DNA of 64,000 nt from an uncultured Paraglaciecola sp. (lineage in GTDB: Bacteria; Pseudomonadota; Gammaproteobacteria; Enterobacterales; Alteromonadaceae), in assembly GCA_947498355.1 (NCBI GenBank), contig CANMKA010000002.1, forward strand, positions 186,001 to 250,000, given 5' to 3'. This document shows positions 44,944-54,275 of the stretch, piece by piece; positions within the stretch are counted from its first letter, which is position 1, and each line of letters starts with the position of its first letter. Position numbers and translations under genes: made by a program. Under the pieces are notes generated by a model. That model saw only the letters and a program-made list of their open reading frames with translations. It was not told where the DNA came from and ran no database searches.

Positions 44944-45682
44944 TGGCGCTCCTATGGGTTTCTCGAAAAGATTTTTGTTGCCAACGAAGTTTGGCAATCA
45001 TGGATAATATTCCGTAGCCTGCACCAATAGAGCCGCGCAGAGTACCGCTAATTTTTGATTGGCCGATTCGAACTTTAGAATCAACGGCCACTTCTTGGGT
45101 TTTATAGCCCAACTGTATGGTTTTTACTTGCATCTCTACTGTCCAACCAAAAGCGCGATCTTGCATCTTTAAGTGTTTGAGTACAGGGTAGCGAATCGCT
45201 CTAAACGGACCCAAATCTGAAATAGGATGTTGCCACAGCAAGCGAATTAAAAAACTCGAAAGGCCGTTTCCAAATTTTTGTAAAGGTGTGAGCGCGCCTT
45301 TCTCCTCTTTACCTAAGGTGCGCGAGCCAATAGCTAGGTCGGCACCATCCAAGATTGCGTCAAACAAATCTTGGGCTTGATCGACGTAGCATGAGTCATC
45401 GGCGTCGACAAACAATACTATGTCACACTGATCTAAGGCATCTATTGCCGTTAAACAAGCGATGCCGTAACCACCTACTGGTTGCGCGATCACTTTAGCT
45501 CCAAGAGACGTAGCGATTTGACTGGTATTGTCAGTGGAGCCGTTATCACACACCACAATTTGATCTATGCTGGGTAATGACAATTCGTTTTTCATAGCAA
45601 ATAGATCGCCTAAGACATTACCTATGGCTTGCTCTTCATTGAGGGCGGGAATGACCACGCCAATCGACTTACCTTGATACAT
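44927..45682 (-). CDS. Family 2 glycosyltransferase, dolichol-phosphate mannosyltransferase-like
   Basis: A 251-residue GT-A enzyme starting IGVVIPALNEEQAIGNVL, with VVCDNGSTDNTSQIA and the DxD-type motif VLFVDADDSCYVD. Further on, SDLGPFRAIRY and FGWTVEMQVK match the DPM1/GT2 layout. It has a modest hydrophobic C-terminal part. The ATG at 45682 follows AAGGA; starts up to 14 codons upstream are possible. The acceptor is likely a lipid phosphate or a small metabolite. Confidence 0.88.
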   Translation of the reverse strand: MYQGKSIGVVIPALNEEQAIGNVLGDLFAMKNELSLPSIDQIVVCDNGSTDNTSQIATSLGAKVIAQPVGGYGIACLTAIDALDQCDIVLFVDADDSCYVDQAQDLFDAILDGADLAIGSRTLGKEEKGALTPLQKFGNGLSSFLIRLLWQHPISDLGPFRAIRYPVLKHLKMQDRAFGWTVEMQVKTIQLGYKTQEVAVDSKVRIGQSKISGTLRGSIGAGYGILSMIAKLRWQQKSFRETHRSANVYSR

Positions 45683-45753
45683 AATTAAATCCTTGGTGAA
45701 TTTTGCCATTTTTACGTTGTTCACGTAGTCGTAACGCGCGTTTTGCCCTTATC

Positions 45754-47112
45754 CTAAGCATAATGTTTATGCCTTTTAACCTGTTTATAAGACAGTAAAC
45801 GATCAATTATAAAGCCGATTACTAGCCCTAAACCCAGTAGGTAAACAGGCCATTGCTGAGGTGCCCAAACATTGCAACATGCAAATTGATTTAGTACCTC
45901 GTACGTTATGGGGAGTAGCACAAACCAACTCGCCATAAAAAAGCTGGGTCGAATAGCAAATAACACAACCAAAGGCAATACATACCAAGGAAACACCACT
46001 GGGCTAACCAACAGTGGAACGGCTATGGCTACTTGCATATAGCCCACAACATCTTGCTGATAAAGTAGGCGTTTTAGCCAAGCGACTAATGCAATTGTGC
46101 CTAATGTGGTCAGTATTATCCCGACTACAGTAAACAACAGGAGTTTTCCCGTTATATAGTTATTTAAGACCTCGAAAAGCGGTGACGCATTTCGCCATTT
46201 TTCAAAAAAAACTGGCGTGCTGCCAATTGGTTGCATACCTATCGCAAAGGCTAAGCCATAGCCAGCCACTATCACTGCTGCTGCACTTAAGCCTAGAGTG
46301 AAAAAGTGTTTTAATCTTTTTTGGCTAAAACATAAAGGCACTAATAATAAGATGGGTACGAGTTTTATTAACGCGCCCACTCCAATTACAGCCCCTGTAA
46401 AAGCCAGTTGTTTCTTTTGCCAAAAATATAAACCGCAGGTAATCGCTAACGCTGAGAAAATATCCACATGGGCGCCTACTCCGGTTTCAAAAATCAATAA
46501 TGGCGATAAGGCTATTAAGCTAATGTGTTTGAGGGTTTGCATCTTGGTAAGCACCAACACCATGATAAATAGCAGGGCAATACTGGCTAAGCTAGTGAGT
46601 ACCTTCCACGTTAGCTGCGCATATTCATGGCCGGTAGCGGCGGCACTTGCATATAAAGCAATAGCACCGGGCGGATATAGCGTTGGATACTTTGCGTGCT
46701 CGGGTGGCGTTGGCCAATGCTCCTTCAATTCGGCTACCGTTGGATCATTATGAGGTGTGCGGTAAGGATCATGCCCTTCTAGGGCAACCTTGCCGTCGAA
46801 TAAATACCTATCAACATCATTAGACGTATAAGGGCTGATGGGAACTAATATCAGACGCAGCAATACGGCTATGGCGAGCAGGGCTCGATAATCTCGCCAA
46901 TTGTTACTTTTTGGGCCTAAATACCAATAAGCAAACATCACTAGGCTTAACAGACTATATTGCGCCACTGTAATTGAACCGAGTGAGGCCAAAGTAGCTG
47001 ACCATTCAATTTTTGCTAGCCATCCACTAAGCGACACGATAACGGTCGCAACAACCAATAACCCGTGAGTCAGGTATGGGTTGTTTTGATTTAATGGAAG
47101 AGCGGTATTCAT
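45754..47112 (-). CDS. Multi-spanning membrane glycosyltransferase-like protein
   Basis: A 452-residue inner-membrane protein with about eleven to thirteen TM helices. The first extracellular loop has DVDRYLFDGKVALEGHDPYRTPHNDP, of the GT-C/GT87 (mannosyltransferase-like) kind, with the acidic pair near the membrane. It would use a lipid-linked sugar donor on the periplasmic side, possibly made by the GT2 encoded next to it (29 bp downstream). Confidence 0.78.
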   Translation of the reverse strand: MNTALPLNQNNPYLTHGLLVVATVIVSLSGWLAKIEWSATLASLGSITVAQYSLLSLVMFAYWYLGPKSNNWRDYRALLAIAVLLRLILVPISPYTSNDVDRYLFDGKVALEGHDPYRTPHNDPTVAELKEHWPTPPEHAKYPTLYPPGAIALYASAAATGHEYAQLTWKVLTSLASIALLFIMVLVLTKMQTLKHISLIALSPLLIFETGVGAHVDIFSALAITCGLYFWQKKQLAFTGAVIGVGALIKLVPILLLVPLCFSQKRLKHFFTLGLSAAAVIVAGYGLAFAIGMQPIGSTPVFFEKWRNASPLFEVLNNYITGKLLLFTVVGIILTTLGTIALVAWLKRLLYQQDVVGYMQVAIAVPLLVSPVVFPWYVLPLVVLFAIRPSFFMASWFVLLPITYEVLNQFACCNVWAPQQWPVYLLGLGLVIGFIIDRLLSYKQVKRHKHYA

Positions 47113-47135
47113 TGCCTAATGTCCTTTATCTCTGT

Positions 47136-48665
47136 CTATTTAGACAGTTTTAAGTGGCCTAAGAAACTGTGCTTAGTTGCACTCGCGGCGCCACATATCA
47201 AGAGTAAAATAAAGGGTAATAAAATCCACATTTTTTGATGGATTGCCCACAAAAATACAATTGAATAGGTCACGGTCAAGGCTGCTTCGAGTAAGGCTCC
47301 TTTTGGGGGAACGGCTTTATACAAGCTTAGTGCTTGTGTTGTGGCAAGGTTGTCGCTCTCTGGCGTGGCGAGTTCAAGTAATTCGTCATTATCTTCAAGC
47401 AATTCACCGCTCTTTGGAGTGCGCACAAATTCGCTTTCTTGACGGCGTAATGCTTCTACTGCCGCGTTAGCATTATTAAAAGCTAACTGGATCCCCATAA
47501 TGACTAAGCGAGGAACATGCATTAGGGCATTTTTTAGGGAGTGCTTTAACGCTACTTGCCCAAAAACCAAGTAGGTTAAATGGCCACCAGAGCTCAACAC
47601 TAAAAAGGGTATGTCTAACCAGAGCATGGTCTTAAGTTGGTATACTTCCCGCAGCCAAATACTGGGCAATAAGAAAATTAGGGTGTCAATTAGTACAATT
47701 AAATAAGCCAGATTGTTGCTTAGGTGGAATGTCGATTCGACTTTAACTTTGAGTTTAACCGGAGCTCGCCAGACTTTGCCTAGCATTTTAAGCATTACCT
47801 GTACGCCGCCTTTGGCCCATCTGTGTTGCTGGCTTTTAAATGCGTAGATGTCTGCTGGTAATTCGCCATGGCAAACTACATTGTTTAGGTAACGCATTTT
47901 CCAGCCTTTTAGCTGGGCGCGATAACTTAGATCAAGATCTTCAGTCAGGGTATCAGCACTCCAATGACCTGCGTCGATAATTGCGCTAGTACGCCAAATT
48001 CCCGCTGTACCATTAAAGTTGAGCAGCATGCCGCTGTTACTGCGAACTTGTTGTTCTAAGCTGAAATGCGCGTCTAGCATTATGCCTTGAACTTCGGTTA
48101 GTTTGCTGCTTTTTAGGTTGAGATGGCCCCATCTAAATTGCAACATGCCCACATCGGGGTGAGTAAATTCGTGTATGGTGTCTTTTAACAAGCTCGGATG
48201 TGGAACAAAGTCGGCGTCGAAAATAGCAATAAACTCGCCAGTTGCACTGTCCATTGCTTCTTTTAGCGCGCCAGCTTTGTAACCTTGACGGTTAGTCCGT
48301 GTGACATGACTGATATTGATGCCTTGGTCTTGATAATATTTAACTCGATCAGCAGCAATATTAAGGGTTTCATCAGTACTGTCGTCTACAATTTGGATTT
48401 GTAACCGATCCCTTGGATAGTCGAATTTGACAACCGTATCGACTATACGCTGGGCAACCATACGCTCGTTGAACAGTGGGATTTGTACCGTTACTTTTGG
48501 CAATGTTTCAAAGGTTTGACTAGTTTGCTGGGTTTTGTTTTTATGAAAAAACCAGCGTAGCACCATAGACATACGGTGCAAGCCAAACAAACTGAGTATA
48601 ACTAATAAAGCAAAGTGGGCAGCTAGAATTAGCATGCCCCACCAAGGTAAAGAATCAGAAAACAC
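47136..48665 (-). CDS. Processive GT2 glycosyltransferase, cellulose/mannan synthase-like
   Basis: A 509-residue inner-membrane enzyme. TM helices lie at the N terminus (residues about 10-30) and C-terminal half. The GT2 core has VTVQIPLFNERMVAQRIVDT, VDDSTDETL, IFDADFVPHPSLL, LTEDLDLSYRAQLKGW and the processive Q-x2-RW in QQHRWAKGG. Residues about 410-450 form an acidic insert (LEDNDELLELATPESDN). Plant CslA-type mannan synthases and bacterial relatives share this form. It overlaps the outer-membrane protein gene by 11 bases. Confidence 0.88.
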   Translation of the reverse strand: MFSDSLPWWGMLILAAHFALLVILSLFGLHRMSMVLRWFFHKNKTQQTSQTFETLPKVTVQIPLFNERMVAQRIVDTVVKFDYPRDRLQIQIVDDSTDETLNIAADRVKYYQDQGINISHVTRTNRQGYKAGALKEAMDSATGEFIAIFDADFVPHPSLLKDTIHEFTHPDVGMLQFRWGHLNLKSSKLTEVQGIMLDAHFSLEQQVRSNSGMLLNFNGTAGIWRTSAIIDAGHWSADTLTEDLDLSYRAQLKGWKMRYLNNVVCHGELPADIYAFKSQQHRWAKGGVQVMLKMLGKVWRAPVKLKVKVESTFHLSNNLAYLIVLIDTLIFLLPSIWLREVYQLKTMLWLDIPFLVLSSGGHLTYLVFGQVALKHSLKNALMHVPRLVIMGIQLAFNNANAAVEALRRQESEFVRTPKSGELLEDNDELLELATPESDNLATTQALSLYKAVPPKGALLEAALTVTYSIVFLWAIHQKMWILLPFILLLICGAASATKHSFLGHLKLSK

Positions 48666-49530
48666 GTGTTATCCCCAATGATAAGGTTTCGCCTTGTAGC
48701 GAATTTTCTCCATATATTTCATTAGTATAAGTGAATTCGATGCCCCAGCGTGAATTTTGTGCTGACGGATTGAAATTATAACCCACAGTCATTTCCAATT
48801 TACCTAAGTCAAATTCTGGAGCCAAAGATAAATTACCGAAGGTATCTGCATTGTCTACGTCAGCGTTCTTTGCACTTAAAATACCGTCTAACTTACTACG
48901 TATGTATACTTTTTCGTTAATGTCATAGCCGTATTCAATTAGGTAGCGGTATTCGTCAGAGGGAGCATCCGCACGGTAACGATAACCAGCTTCTACACCT
49001 AGGTAACCATATGGATACAAGCTTTTACCGATAAGTACACGAAATTCAATGTCTTCTTGACCGTTACCAGTAGGTAGGGCTTTGTCTTCGTCGTATAAGT
49101 ACGGAAGTTTTACTAATAAAGATGTCGATAATACAAAAGGATCGGCTTGCCATTGATAACGCACACCAACTTCTAAATCACTAAGTCCAGAGCCTGTAGT
49201 AGCGACACCGGCTGAATCAATCTGTTCAAGATCTTGATATGACAAAGAACCATACACTGCCAAGTTGTTACCTAGTCCATATTCTCCGTAAAACGTATAG
49301 GAATCGCTATTAAATTCACCAAAATCAGGGCTGTCACCCTCAAATTCGTCAGCACTGTAGCTATTTACGCTAACCTTGTTATACCCTTCGCCTTTAGCAG
49401 AAACCCAAGCGCCAGCATGTGCCACCTGACTGGCCCCCATACAGGCTAATAAGGCAATCGATAAGGCTGATTTTTGAACCGAAATAAAGTGGTTTTTGTT
49501 GGTGATTAAAGCGTTCATGTTTGCATCCAT
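48655..49530 (-). CDS. Predicted outer-membrane beta-barrel protein, first gene of the long operon
   Basis: A 291-residue protein with a signal peptide (cleavage near VAHA-G, about residue 40) and about twelve amphipathic strands (YTFYGEYGLGNNLAVYGSLS, LEVGVRYQWQADPFVLST, LGVEAGYRYRADAPSDEY), ending with an aromatic residue (GITRVF). It looks like an outer-membrane channel. An in-frame ATG at 49518 is an alternative start. It could let the operon's product, or a glycan made by the GT2, leave the cell. Confidence 0.68.
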   Translation of the reverse strand: MDANMNALITNKNHFISVQKSALSIALLACMGASQVAHAGAWVSAKGEGYNKVSVNSYSADEFEGDSPDFGEFNSDSYTFYGEYGLGNNLAVYGSLSYQDLEQIDSAGVATTGSGLSDLEVGVRYQWQADPFVLSTSLLVKLPYLYDEDKALPTGNGQEDIEFRVLIGKSLYPYGYLGVEAGYRYRADAPSDEYRYLIEYGYDINEKVYIRSKLDGILSAKNADVDNADTFGNLSLAPEFDLGKLEMTVGYNFNPSAQNSRWGIEFTYTNEIYGENSLQGETLSLGITRVF

Positions 49531-49733
49531 TTTTTAAGGTAGTGGGAGCAAGTAAAGTGACTTGCCGTAACGTGATGTGAATAAAATACGCCATGACAAT
49601 CAGAAAGCAATTAGCAAACTTAAATGTAATAAAATTGACGCCAGCCCGTGAAGTTTTCGTTATAAACGAGAAGAAAATGTGGGGTATTCTGGGTTTCAAA
49701 TAATCCAAAGGTATTACTTCAGAGGTATCTAAT

Positions 49734-51578
49734 ATGTCAGCCCACTTAAACGTAACTGCCAGTAGCGTTGTTGTAGTCGTCGGCTTGCTTGTCACAGGTT
49801 GTGGAGGAGGGGGCGGAGATAGTCCTACTAATTCTGCACCGCCTCTCACACCGGCTCCGCCAGTTACGCCTACTCCTGCTGTGCCGCCAACCGGTCCTCC
49901 TGTTGTGGCGATGCCAAGAGTCATCCAAGTACAACCAGTGAGTGCGAACTCTAGTCGGTATGGGTTAACAGAATTTAGCGTTGATCTCGATGCAAATTTC
50001 ACTAATCCATTTGATCAAAGGCAAGTGAGTTTGATGGCTCGTTTTATTGGGCCAGATAACCAAAGTATGGAGATTCCGGGTTTTTGGAGCGATTCTGAAG
50101 GATCCGAAGGTTGGCGAGTGCGTTTTTCTGCGCCCGCTGCTGGACGTTGGCAAGGACAATTTACGGTATTAGATAGCCGCGGCCAAAGTGTTGCCACCCA
50201 AACAAGCTTTGATGTTGCAGAATCAACCTCTAATGGCTGGATTTTACCGGGAGATCAAGTTGATCCTACCTTTAGCTCTCGATACCTGGCTTATCACGAC
50301 GGCAGTCCTTTTTATGGTAAGGGGCATGGCGATGCATTCGCGATCACGTCTTTTGTGCGGGCCCAAAATCAGGCTCAATCACTTATAAATGAAATGAATG
50401 ATGCAGGTGAAAATTATATTATTTACTGGCCGTCTTTTACATTTTCAATTATTAACTCGGGCTTTGACAATTACGACCAATTTATTGCTGGAGTGTTAGA
50501 TGAATTTGTAGAGCGTATGCGTATCAATAATAAACACCTCATCTACACCATTTGGGATCACAGTTATATTCGTGATGCCAATCATCCTTGGGGCAATGAT
50601 CGCTGGCAACGCAACGGCTTTAGCCGTTTAGTTTCTGTGGATGACTTTTTTGTTGATAATGAAGCTTGGGAATGGCAAAAAAACTTTTATCGCTATTTGA
50701 TAGCTCGTTGGAGTTACAGCACCTCAATTGGAATGTGGCAAACTGTTTCAGAAATCGACGGTTCTAGTGCATTTCAAAATAGTAATCCTTGGCACCAAAG
50801 GGTAAATCAATATTTTGTTGAAAATGATCCATATCGCCACCCCACTACAGCGAGCATGGCTGGGGATCGTACTTGGGATGCTGGGCATGCCGTGATGGAT
50901 GTTCCTCAGGTTCACATCTACAACGACTTACTTAACCGACAAGATCAAACTCAAGGCTTAGTCATAGAGACTGCTGAAGTGATTGCGCGTTATACCGCAG
51001 ATATGTGGGCACTTGAGGCTAAGCCCAACTGGGTAGGTGAGTTTGGTGTGTTAAATAGTGGTGGCTTGAGTAATCACTATCCTGAATTATTCCATAATGC
51101 ACTTTGGGCAGGGTTAGCAAATGGTGCGGCTATGACACCCGCTGAGTGGAATGACGATGACAGATGGGAAATCATGACGCCAGAGATGCGCGCTCGGATG
51201 CGTCACTTAGCAAGTTTTGTTGAAAACACTCCATTAGTCTCATGGGATCCACAGCCCTTGACGGTAAATGCAACGGGTCAGGCTTTCCAAGCTTGGGGGT
51301 TAACTTCTGACCAAGGTAGCCTCATTTGGGGGTTAGATACAACCCACAGGGGAAGAAGTATTGAAGACATAAGAAGGTTGCGCAGCCCCAGAGAAAACGT
51401 ACAAATTGAGCTTTCTGGTATAGCGAGTGGCGAGTATCAGGTTTTTCCGTACGACACACACACTGGGCAAAATTTAACAAGTTTTGTAGTTATGTGTGAT
51501 GGGCCCGAGCAAACCTGCAGAATCAGTTTGCCTACCTTTACCTCTGATATTGCCTTAAGACTGAGCCCTTTGCTCTGA
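49734..51578 (+). CDS. Glycoside hydrolase lipoprotein with DUF5060 domain
   Basis: A 614-residue lipoprotein (LVTGCGGGGG, Cys about 23) with a Pro/Thr-rich linker. Residues about 60-150 are the DUF5060 beta-sandwich. A TIM-barrel-like catalytic part follows, with the likely acid/base Glu in MWQTVSEIDGSS and nucleophile Glu in PNWVGEFGVLN, as in clan GH-A enzymes. A C-terminal beta domain closes it. AGAGG precedes the ATG. The family acts on beta-linked glycans such as agarose- or mannan-type; the substrate here is open. Its 3' end overlaps a convergent gene by 24 bases. Confidence 0.82.
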   Translation: MSAHLNVTASSVVVVVGLLVTGCGGGGGDSPTNSAPPLTPAPPVTPTPAVPPTGPPVVAMPRVIQVQPVSANSSRYGLTEFSVDLDANFTNPFDQRQVSLMARFIGPDNQSMEIPGFWSDSEGSEGWRVRFSAPAAGRWQGQFTVLDSRGQSVATQTSFDVAESTSNGWILPGDQVDPTFSSRYLAYHDGSPFYGKGHGDAFAITSFVRAQNQAQSLINEMNDAGENYIIYWPSFTFSIINSGFDNYDQFIAGVLDEFVERMRINNKHLIYTIWDHSYIRDANHPWGNDRWQRNGFSRLVSVDDFFVDNEAWEWQKNFYRYLIARWSYSTSIGMWQTVSEIDGSSAFQNSNPWHQRVNQYFVENDPYRHPTTASMAGDRTWDAGHAVMDVPQVHIYNDLLNRQDQTQGLVIETAEVIARYTADMWALEAKPNWVGEFGVLNSGGLSNHYPELFHNALWAGLANGAAMTPAEWNDDDRWEIMTPEMRARMRHLASFVENTPLVSWDPQPLTVNATGQAFQAWGLTSDQGSLIWGLDTTHRGRSIEDIRRLRSPRENVQIELSGIASGEYQVFPYDTHTGQNLTSFVVMCDGPEQTCRISLPTFTSDIALRLSPLL

Positions 51579-52004
51579 GTATTCTACAGGCTCAGGTATG
51601 AGCCTGTTTTTGCATAATGTGATCAGACTTTCTAGAGAGGGAGTCTGATTCAGTTCAGCAGCCGAAATTACCTTGATTAGGTCTGGGCGGGTCGAAGGTA
51701 CAAGGCGCAGAGCACGGTTTTTATTGGCATGGGACACAGGCGGTTTAGGGGGTGTCTCGCGCAGTACTACAGGGTATTCAAATTTTTGCGAATAGGTTTT
51801 TTCGAATTCATCTTTATGTAAAAAAACTAATTCTTGGTCGAGTTCCTCACGAAATGTTTTCCATTGCTGGCTTTCTGAAAAATTACCAAAAGTTAAAGCG
51901 CACAATGAGCACTGATATGTGCTTGGGCTGATGATTTTATGTGCCGTATGGAGTAGGCCATTTAATTTTCCGCTATTGGCGTTATAAACAAATAGATATT
52001 TCAT
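51555..52004 (-). CDS. Conserved hypothetical protein
   Basis: A 149-residue soluble protein starting MKYLFVYNANSGKLNGLLHT. The middle has a cysteine pair in TYQCSLCALTFG, and the rest has no known motif. I recognise the start as a conserved family of gammaproteobacteria of unknown function. The ATG at 52004 follows TGGAA; an upstream ATG is possible. Its end overlaps the convergent glycoside hydrolase gene by 24 bases. Confidence 0.6.
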   Translation of the reverse strand: MKYLFVYNANSGKLNGLLHTAHKIISPSTYQCSLCALTFGNFSESQQWKTFREELDQELVFLHKDEFEKTYSQKFEYPVVLRETPPKPPVSHANKNRALRLVPSTRPDLIKVISAAELNQTPSLESLITLCKNRLIPEPVEYSEQRAQS

Positions 52005-52198
52005 TGTGTTTCCAGATCTCATGGGTGTAAAAGGTTAGACCGAACTATGGGTAAAAGCTTTCAGCGTTCTGAGTTTATTTGTGTGTATAAACTACCCAGA
52101 TAGAATGTAATTATTGCTTTTTTGGATTTTTTATTGTTGGAGAATACGCGTAAATTATTGATTTTTTTAGTTTTATTTTTTGGTTTGTTCTTTGCTTT

Positions 52199-52232
52199 AG
52201 TTAGTTAGCTAGCACGAGCTAGTTAACTAACT
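52199..52232. promoter_or_regulatory. 15-bp hairpin in the leader of the DUF2383 gene
   Basis: AGTTAGTTAGCTAGC and GCTAGTTAACTAACT pair over 15 positions (one G-U) around a 4-nt loop ACGA. It sits about 20 bp before the start codon, with AAGGAG in between. No T run follows, so it is not a simple terminator. It could be an operator palindrome or a translation-control hairpin. Confidence 0.55.
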
Positions 52233-52251
52233 ATTTTAAGGAGTACGTCAC

Positions 52252-52701
52252 ATGTCAACCCATACTGCACAAGTAGAAAAAGTATCTGATGTTATTCAAG
52301 TTATGAAAGCGGGCATCGATTTTTATCAAGACGCCATTGAGCAGGTAGAGAGCAGCCATGTAAAACAGACCTTTAAAAAAATGGTCGTAAACAAAAAAGC
52401 TGCTATTGATGCGTTGCAGCCCTTAGCCGTTGCTGAACAAGGTGAGTTAGAGACAGGTTCGTCAATAGCGGTTGATTCACGAAAAGTGTATACCAAGCTG
52501 GCAGGTATGCTGTCGAGTAATGAAGATCATACCTACGTAAACCAACTCGAAGAAGTCGAAGACAAAGTGTTAAAGGTGCTCGACTCCGCCTTAGAAAAGG
52601 AGCAACCAGCCATTGCTCAAAGTACCTTGATGAGCATTCGCACTAACGCTCAACGCATGCATGACGAGATGAAAGCGTTGCAAGAGCAAACCAAACACTA
52701 A
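52252..52701 (+). CDS. DUF2383 four-helix bundle protein
   Basis: A 149-residue helical protein with ferritin-like spacing (IDFYQDAIEQVESSHVKQTF, then LEEVEDKVLKVLDSAL and IRTNAQRMHDEMKAL). It matches the DUF2383/PA2169 pattern. The family resembles rubrerythrin-type bundles and is often stress- or stationary-phase-linked, but its role is unknown. AAGGAG precedes the ATG. Confidence 0.82.
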   Translation: MSTHTAQVEKVSDVIQVMKAGIDFYQDAIEQVESSHVKQTFKKMVVNKKAAIDALQPLAVAEQGELETGSSIAVDSRKVYTKLAGMLSSNEDHTYVNQLEEVEDKVLKVLDSALEKEQPAIAQSTLMSIRTNAQRMHDEMKALQEQTKH

Positions 52702-52804
52702 TTTTCAAGTTTTAGCTTTTTATGGAAGGTGAGAACTCCATACCTAGCTAGCTTACTACGTTTCTTCGGCCATGATCGGGAGGCGTAAACCTACTTACTG
52801 CTAT

Positions 52805-52836
52805 AAAAAACAGGTAGCCCAAGCTACCTGTTTTTA
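52805..52836. terminator. Bidirectional rho-independent terminator
   Basis: CAGGTAGC and GCTACCTG flank a 4-nt loop, with A and T runs on the two sides. It lies between the convergent DUF2383 gene and the next minus-strand gene. Confidence 0.85.
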
Positions 52837-52848
52837 TTTTTGCCTTGT

Positions 52849-53709
52849 TTATAGTCCCAATTTTTCTCGGTAAATTTTGTGTCGGTTGTTGTGTAAAGCC
52901 CAGTACTTTTCTTTAATGGTCGCGATACGGCTGGCTTTGGACGTGAGTACCTTAGCATCTTGGTCAAAGCCGCTTTTATAGGTATCTTGCCAGCCTTCAA
53001 TAACATAAGGAAATTCCCGTTGAAAATGAATGACGAGTTTTCTATCAAGAGCCGGATACTTTATCGTATAAACGCTGAGTTGGTCTTTATGGGTCAGGCT
53101 GGCTTGGGCTTGATAGACCTGAGTTGGAATGTGTAATAAGCGAATATACTCAAATGCAGGCAGCATGCTGATTTCGCCAACTGGTAACTGCGCTGGATCA
53201 AGGCGAATGGTATTCCAAATTTCATCTTCGAGGTGAGTCGGTGCAAGGGAAAAAGACTGGTCAGCTTCGCCTTCGAAATAGGAATGAGAGGTTATCTCAA
53301 ATTGTTGGCGATGATTTAATTGGGAGTAGGCATTGCCACACCATTCTTGAGTGGTATTTGACACTTTTAACGCATGACCACCGGCAACAGGGGAAAACGT
53401 GCTAGTCATAATACTGTATGGGTAAATACCTGTTAGAAACGACTTATGTTTGTTTAATTTAAGTACAGTTGTGTTGTCTTCACTAGGATTATCGGCTTTG
53501 ACCTGCTCTTTAGGCAGTAGTTGCTCAGACACATAAATAAGGACGGCTGTTCCTTGGTTTAGCTCACCATACCTAGCTTGCTGAAGATTGTATGAACTGA
53601 GCTCTGCGTCTCCTGCATACCAATATTGACTAAATTCGTCTTGACCGTGGACGTGACTAGCTGAAATCGCTAACAACATTGTACTGAATAAACGTAAAGG
53701 ATAACGCAT
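52849..53709 (-). CDS. Secreted protein of unknown function, YceI cluster
   Basis: A 286-residue protein with a signal peptide (ISASHVHG-Q). It has DEFSQYWYAGDAELSSYNLQ, an ALKVSNTTQEWCGNAYSQL segment with one Cys, and FEITSHSYFEGEADQSFSL. No known catalytic motif is visible. I know homologues in related marine bacteria that carry misleading names, so I give none. It follows the YceI gene by seven bases. Confidence 0.6.
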   Translation of the reverse strand: MRYPLRLFSTMLLAISASHVHGQDEFSQYWYAGDAELSSYNLQQARYGELNQGTAVLIYVSEQLLPKEQVKADNPSEDNTTVLKLNKHKSFLTGIYPYSIMTSTFSPVAGGHALKVSNTTQEWCGNAYSQLNHRQQFEITSHSYFEGEADQSFSLAPTHLEDEIWNTIRLDPAQLPVGEISMLPAFEYIRLLHIPTQVYQAQASLTHKDQLSVYTIKYPALDRKLVIHFQREFPYVIEGWQDTYKSGFDQDAKVLTSKASRIATIKEKYWALHNNRHKIYREKLGL

Positions 53710-53716
53710 ATTTGGC

Positions 53717-54271
53717 CTACCTTGTTATGTGTAGATTGAGAGTAATGTAGCGGCTGACCCACTCTGCATCCGGATCTGAGTCCTTGCCAATATCAAAGGC
53801 TAGGCGGTCAATTTTGAGTTGCCCAGTTAAACCTTTGGAGGTGTGAGTAAGGGCAAATTCTAGCGTTTGGGTAATGCCTCGTAAGGTCAACTCACCCTTA
53901 ACCAAATAGCCCTTTTCTGTTAGCTGAATGTCTTGGCTGACAAACTGCCCTTTAGGCGTATTTTTTACATCAAACCAGTCACCTTCTGTGAGGGTTTCAT
54001 CATAGGTTCTGTCACCGGTTTTGGCAGAGCGTAAATCGATACTTGCTTCAATTTTGGGAGTGTTTGAAGGCGGTAAGATAAGTTGAGCTTGCCAAGACCT
54101 AAACTTACCAGAGAATGGCATGCCTGCGTGCTCACCAGCAAAACTGATTTGACTGGTTTTATGGTTTGTATTGATAGTTTCTGCGTTGCCAAATATTGGT
54201 GCAGCTAACAGCAGGCAGGTAAAGGCTGTTTGCACAGTAAAGCGGTACAACTGAATTAGATTATGGAACAT
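53717..54271 (-). CDS. YceI-family lipocalin-like protein
   Basis: A 184-residue exported protein (signal peptide ending FGNAE). The YceI pattern is INTNHKTSQISFAGEHAGMPFSGKF, then EASIDLRSAKTGDRTYDETLTEGDWFD and a DLGD-like end. The family binds long-chain isoprenoids such as octaprenyl chains. It is five bases after the cytochrome b561 gene, and a second YceI gene lies on the other side. Confidence 0.88.
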   Translation of the reverse strand: MFHNLIQLYRFTVQTAFTCLLLAAPIFGNAETINTNHKTSQISFAGEHAGMPFSGKFRSWQAQLILPPSNTPKIEASIDLRSAKTGDRTYDETLTEGDWFDVKNTPKGQFVSQDIQLTEKGYLVKGELTLRGITQTLEFALTHTSKGLTGQLKIDRLAFDIGKDSDPDAEWVSRYITLNLHITR

Positions 54272-54275
54272 GTTT

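Noticed and set aside
49394..50002. 202-codon minus-strand frame across the start of the glycoside hydrolase gene
   Set aside because: It is the mirror of the Gly/Pro-rich linker and overlaps two well-supported genes and their intergenic gap.
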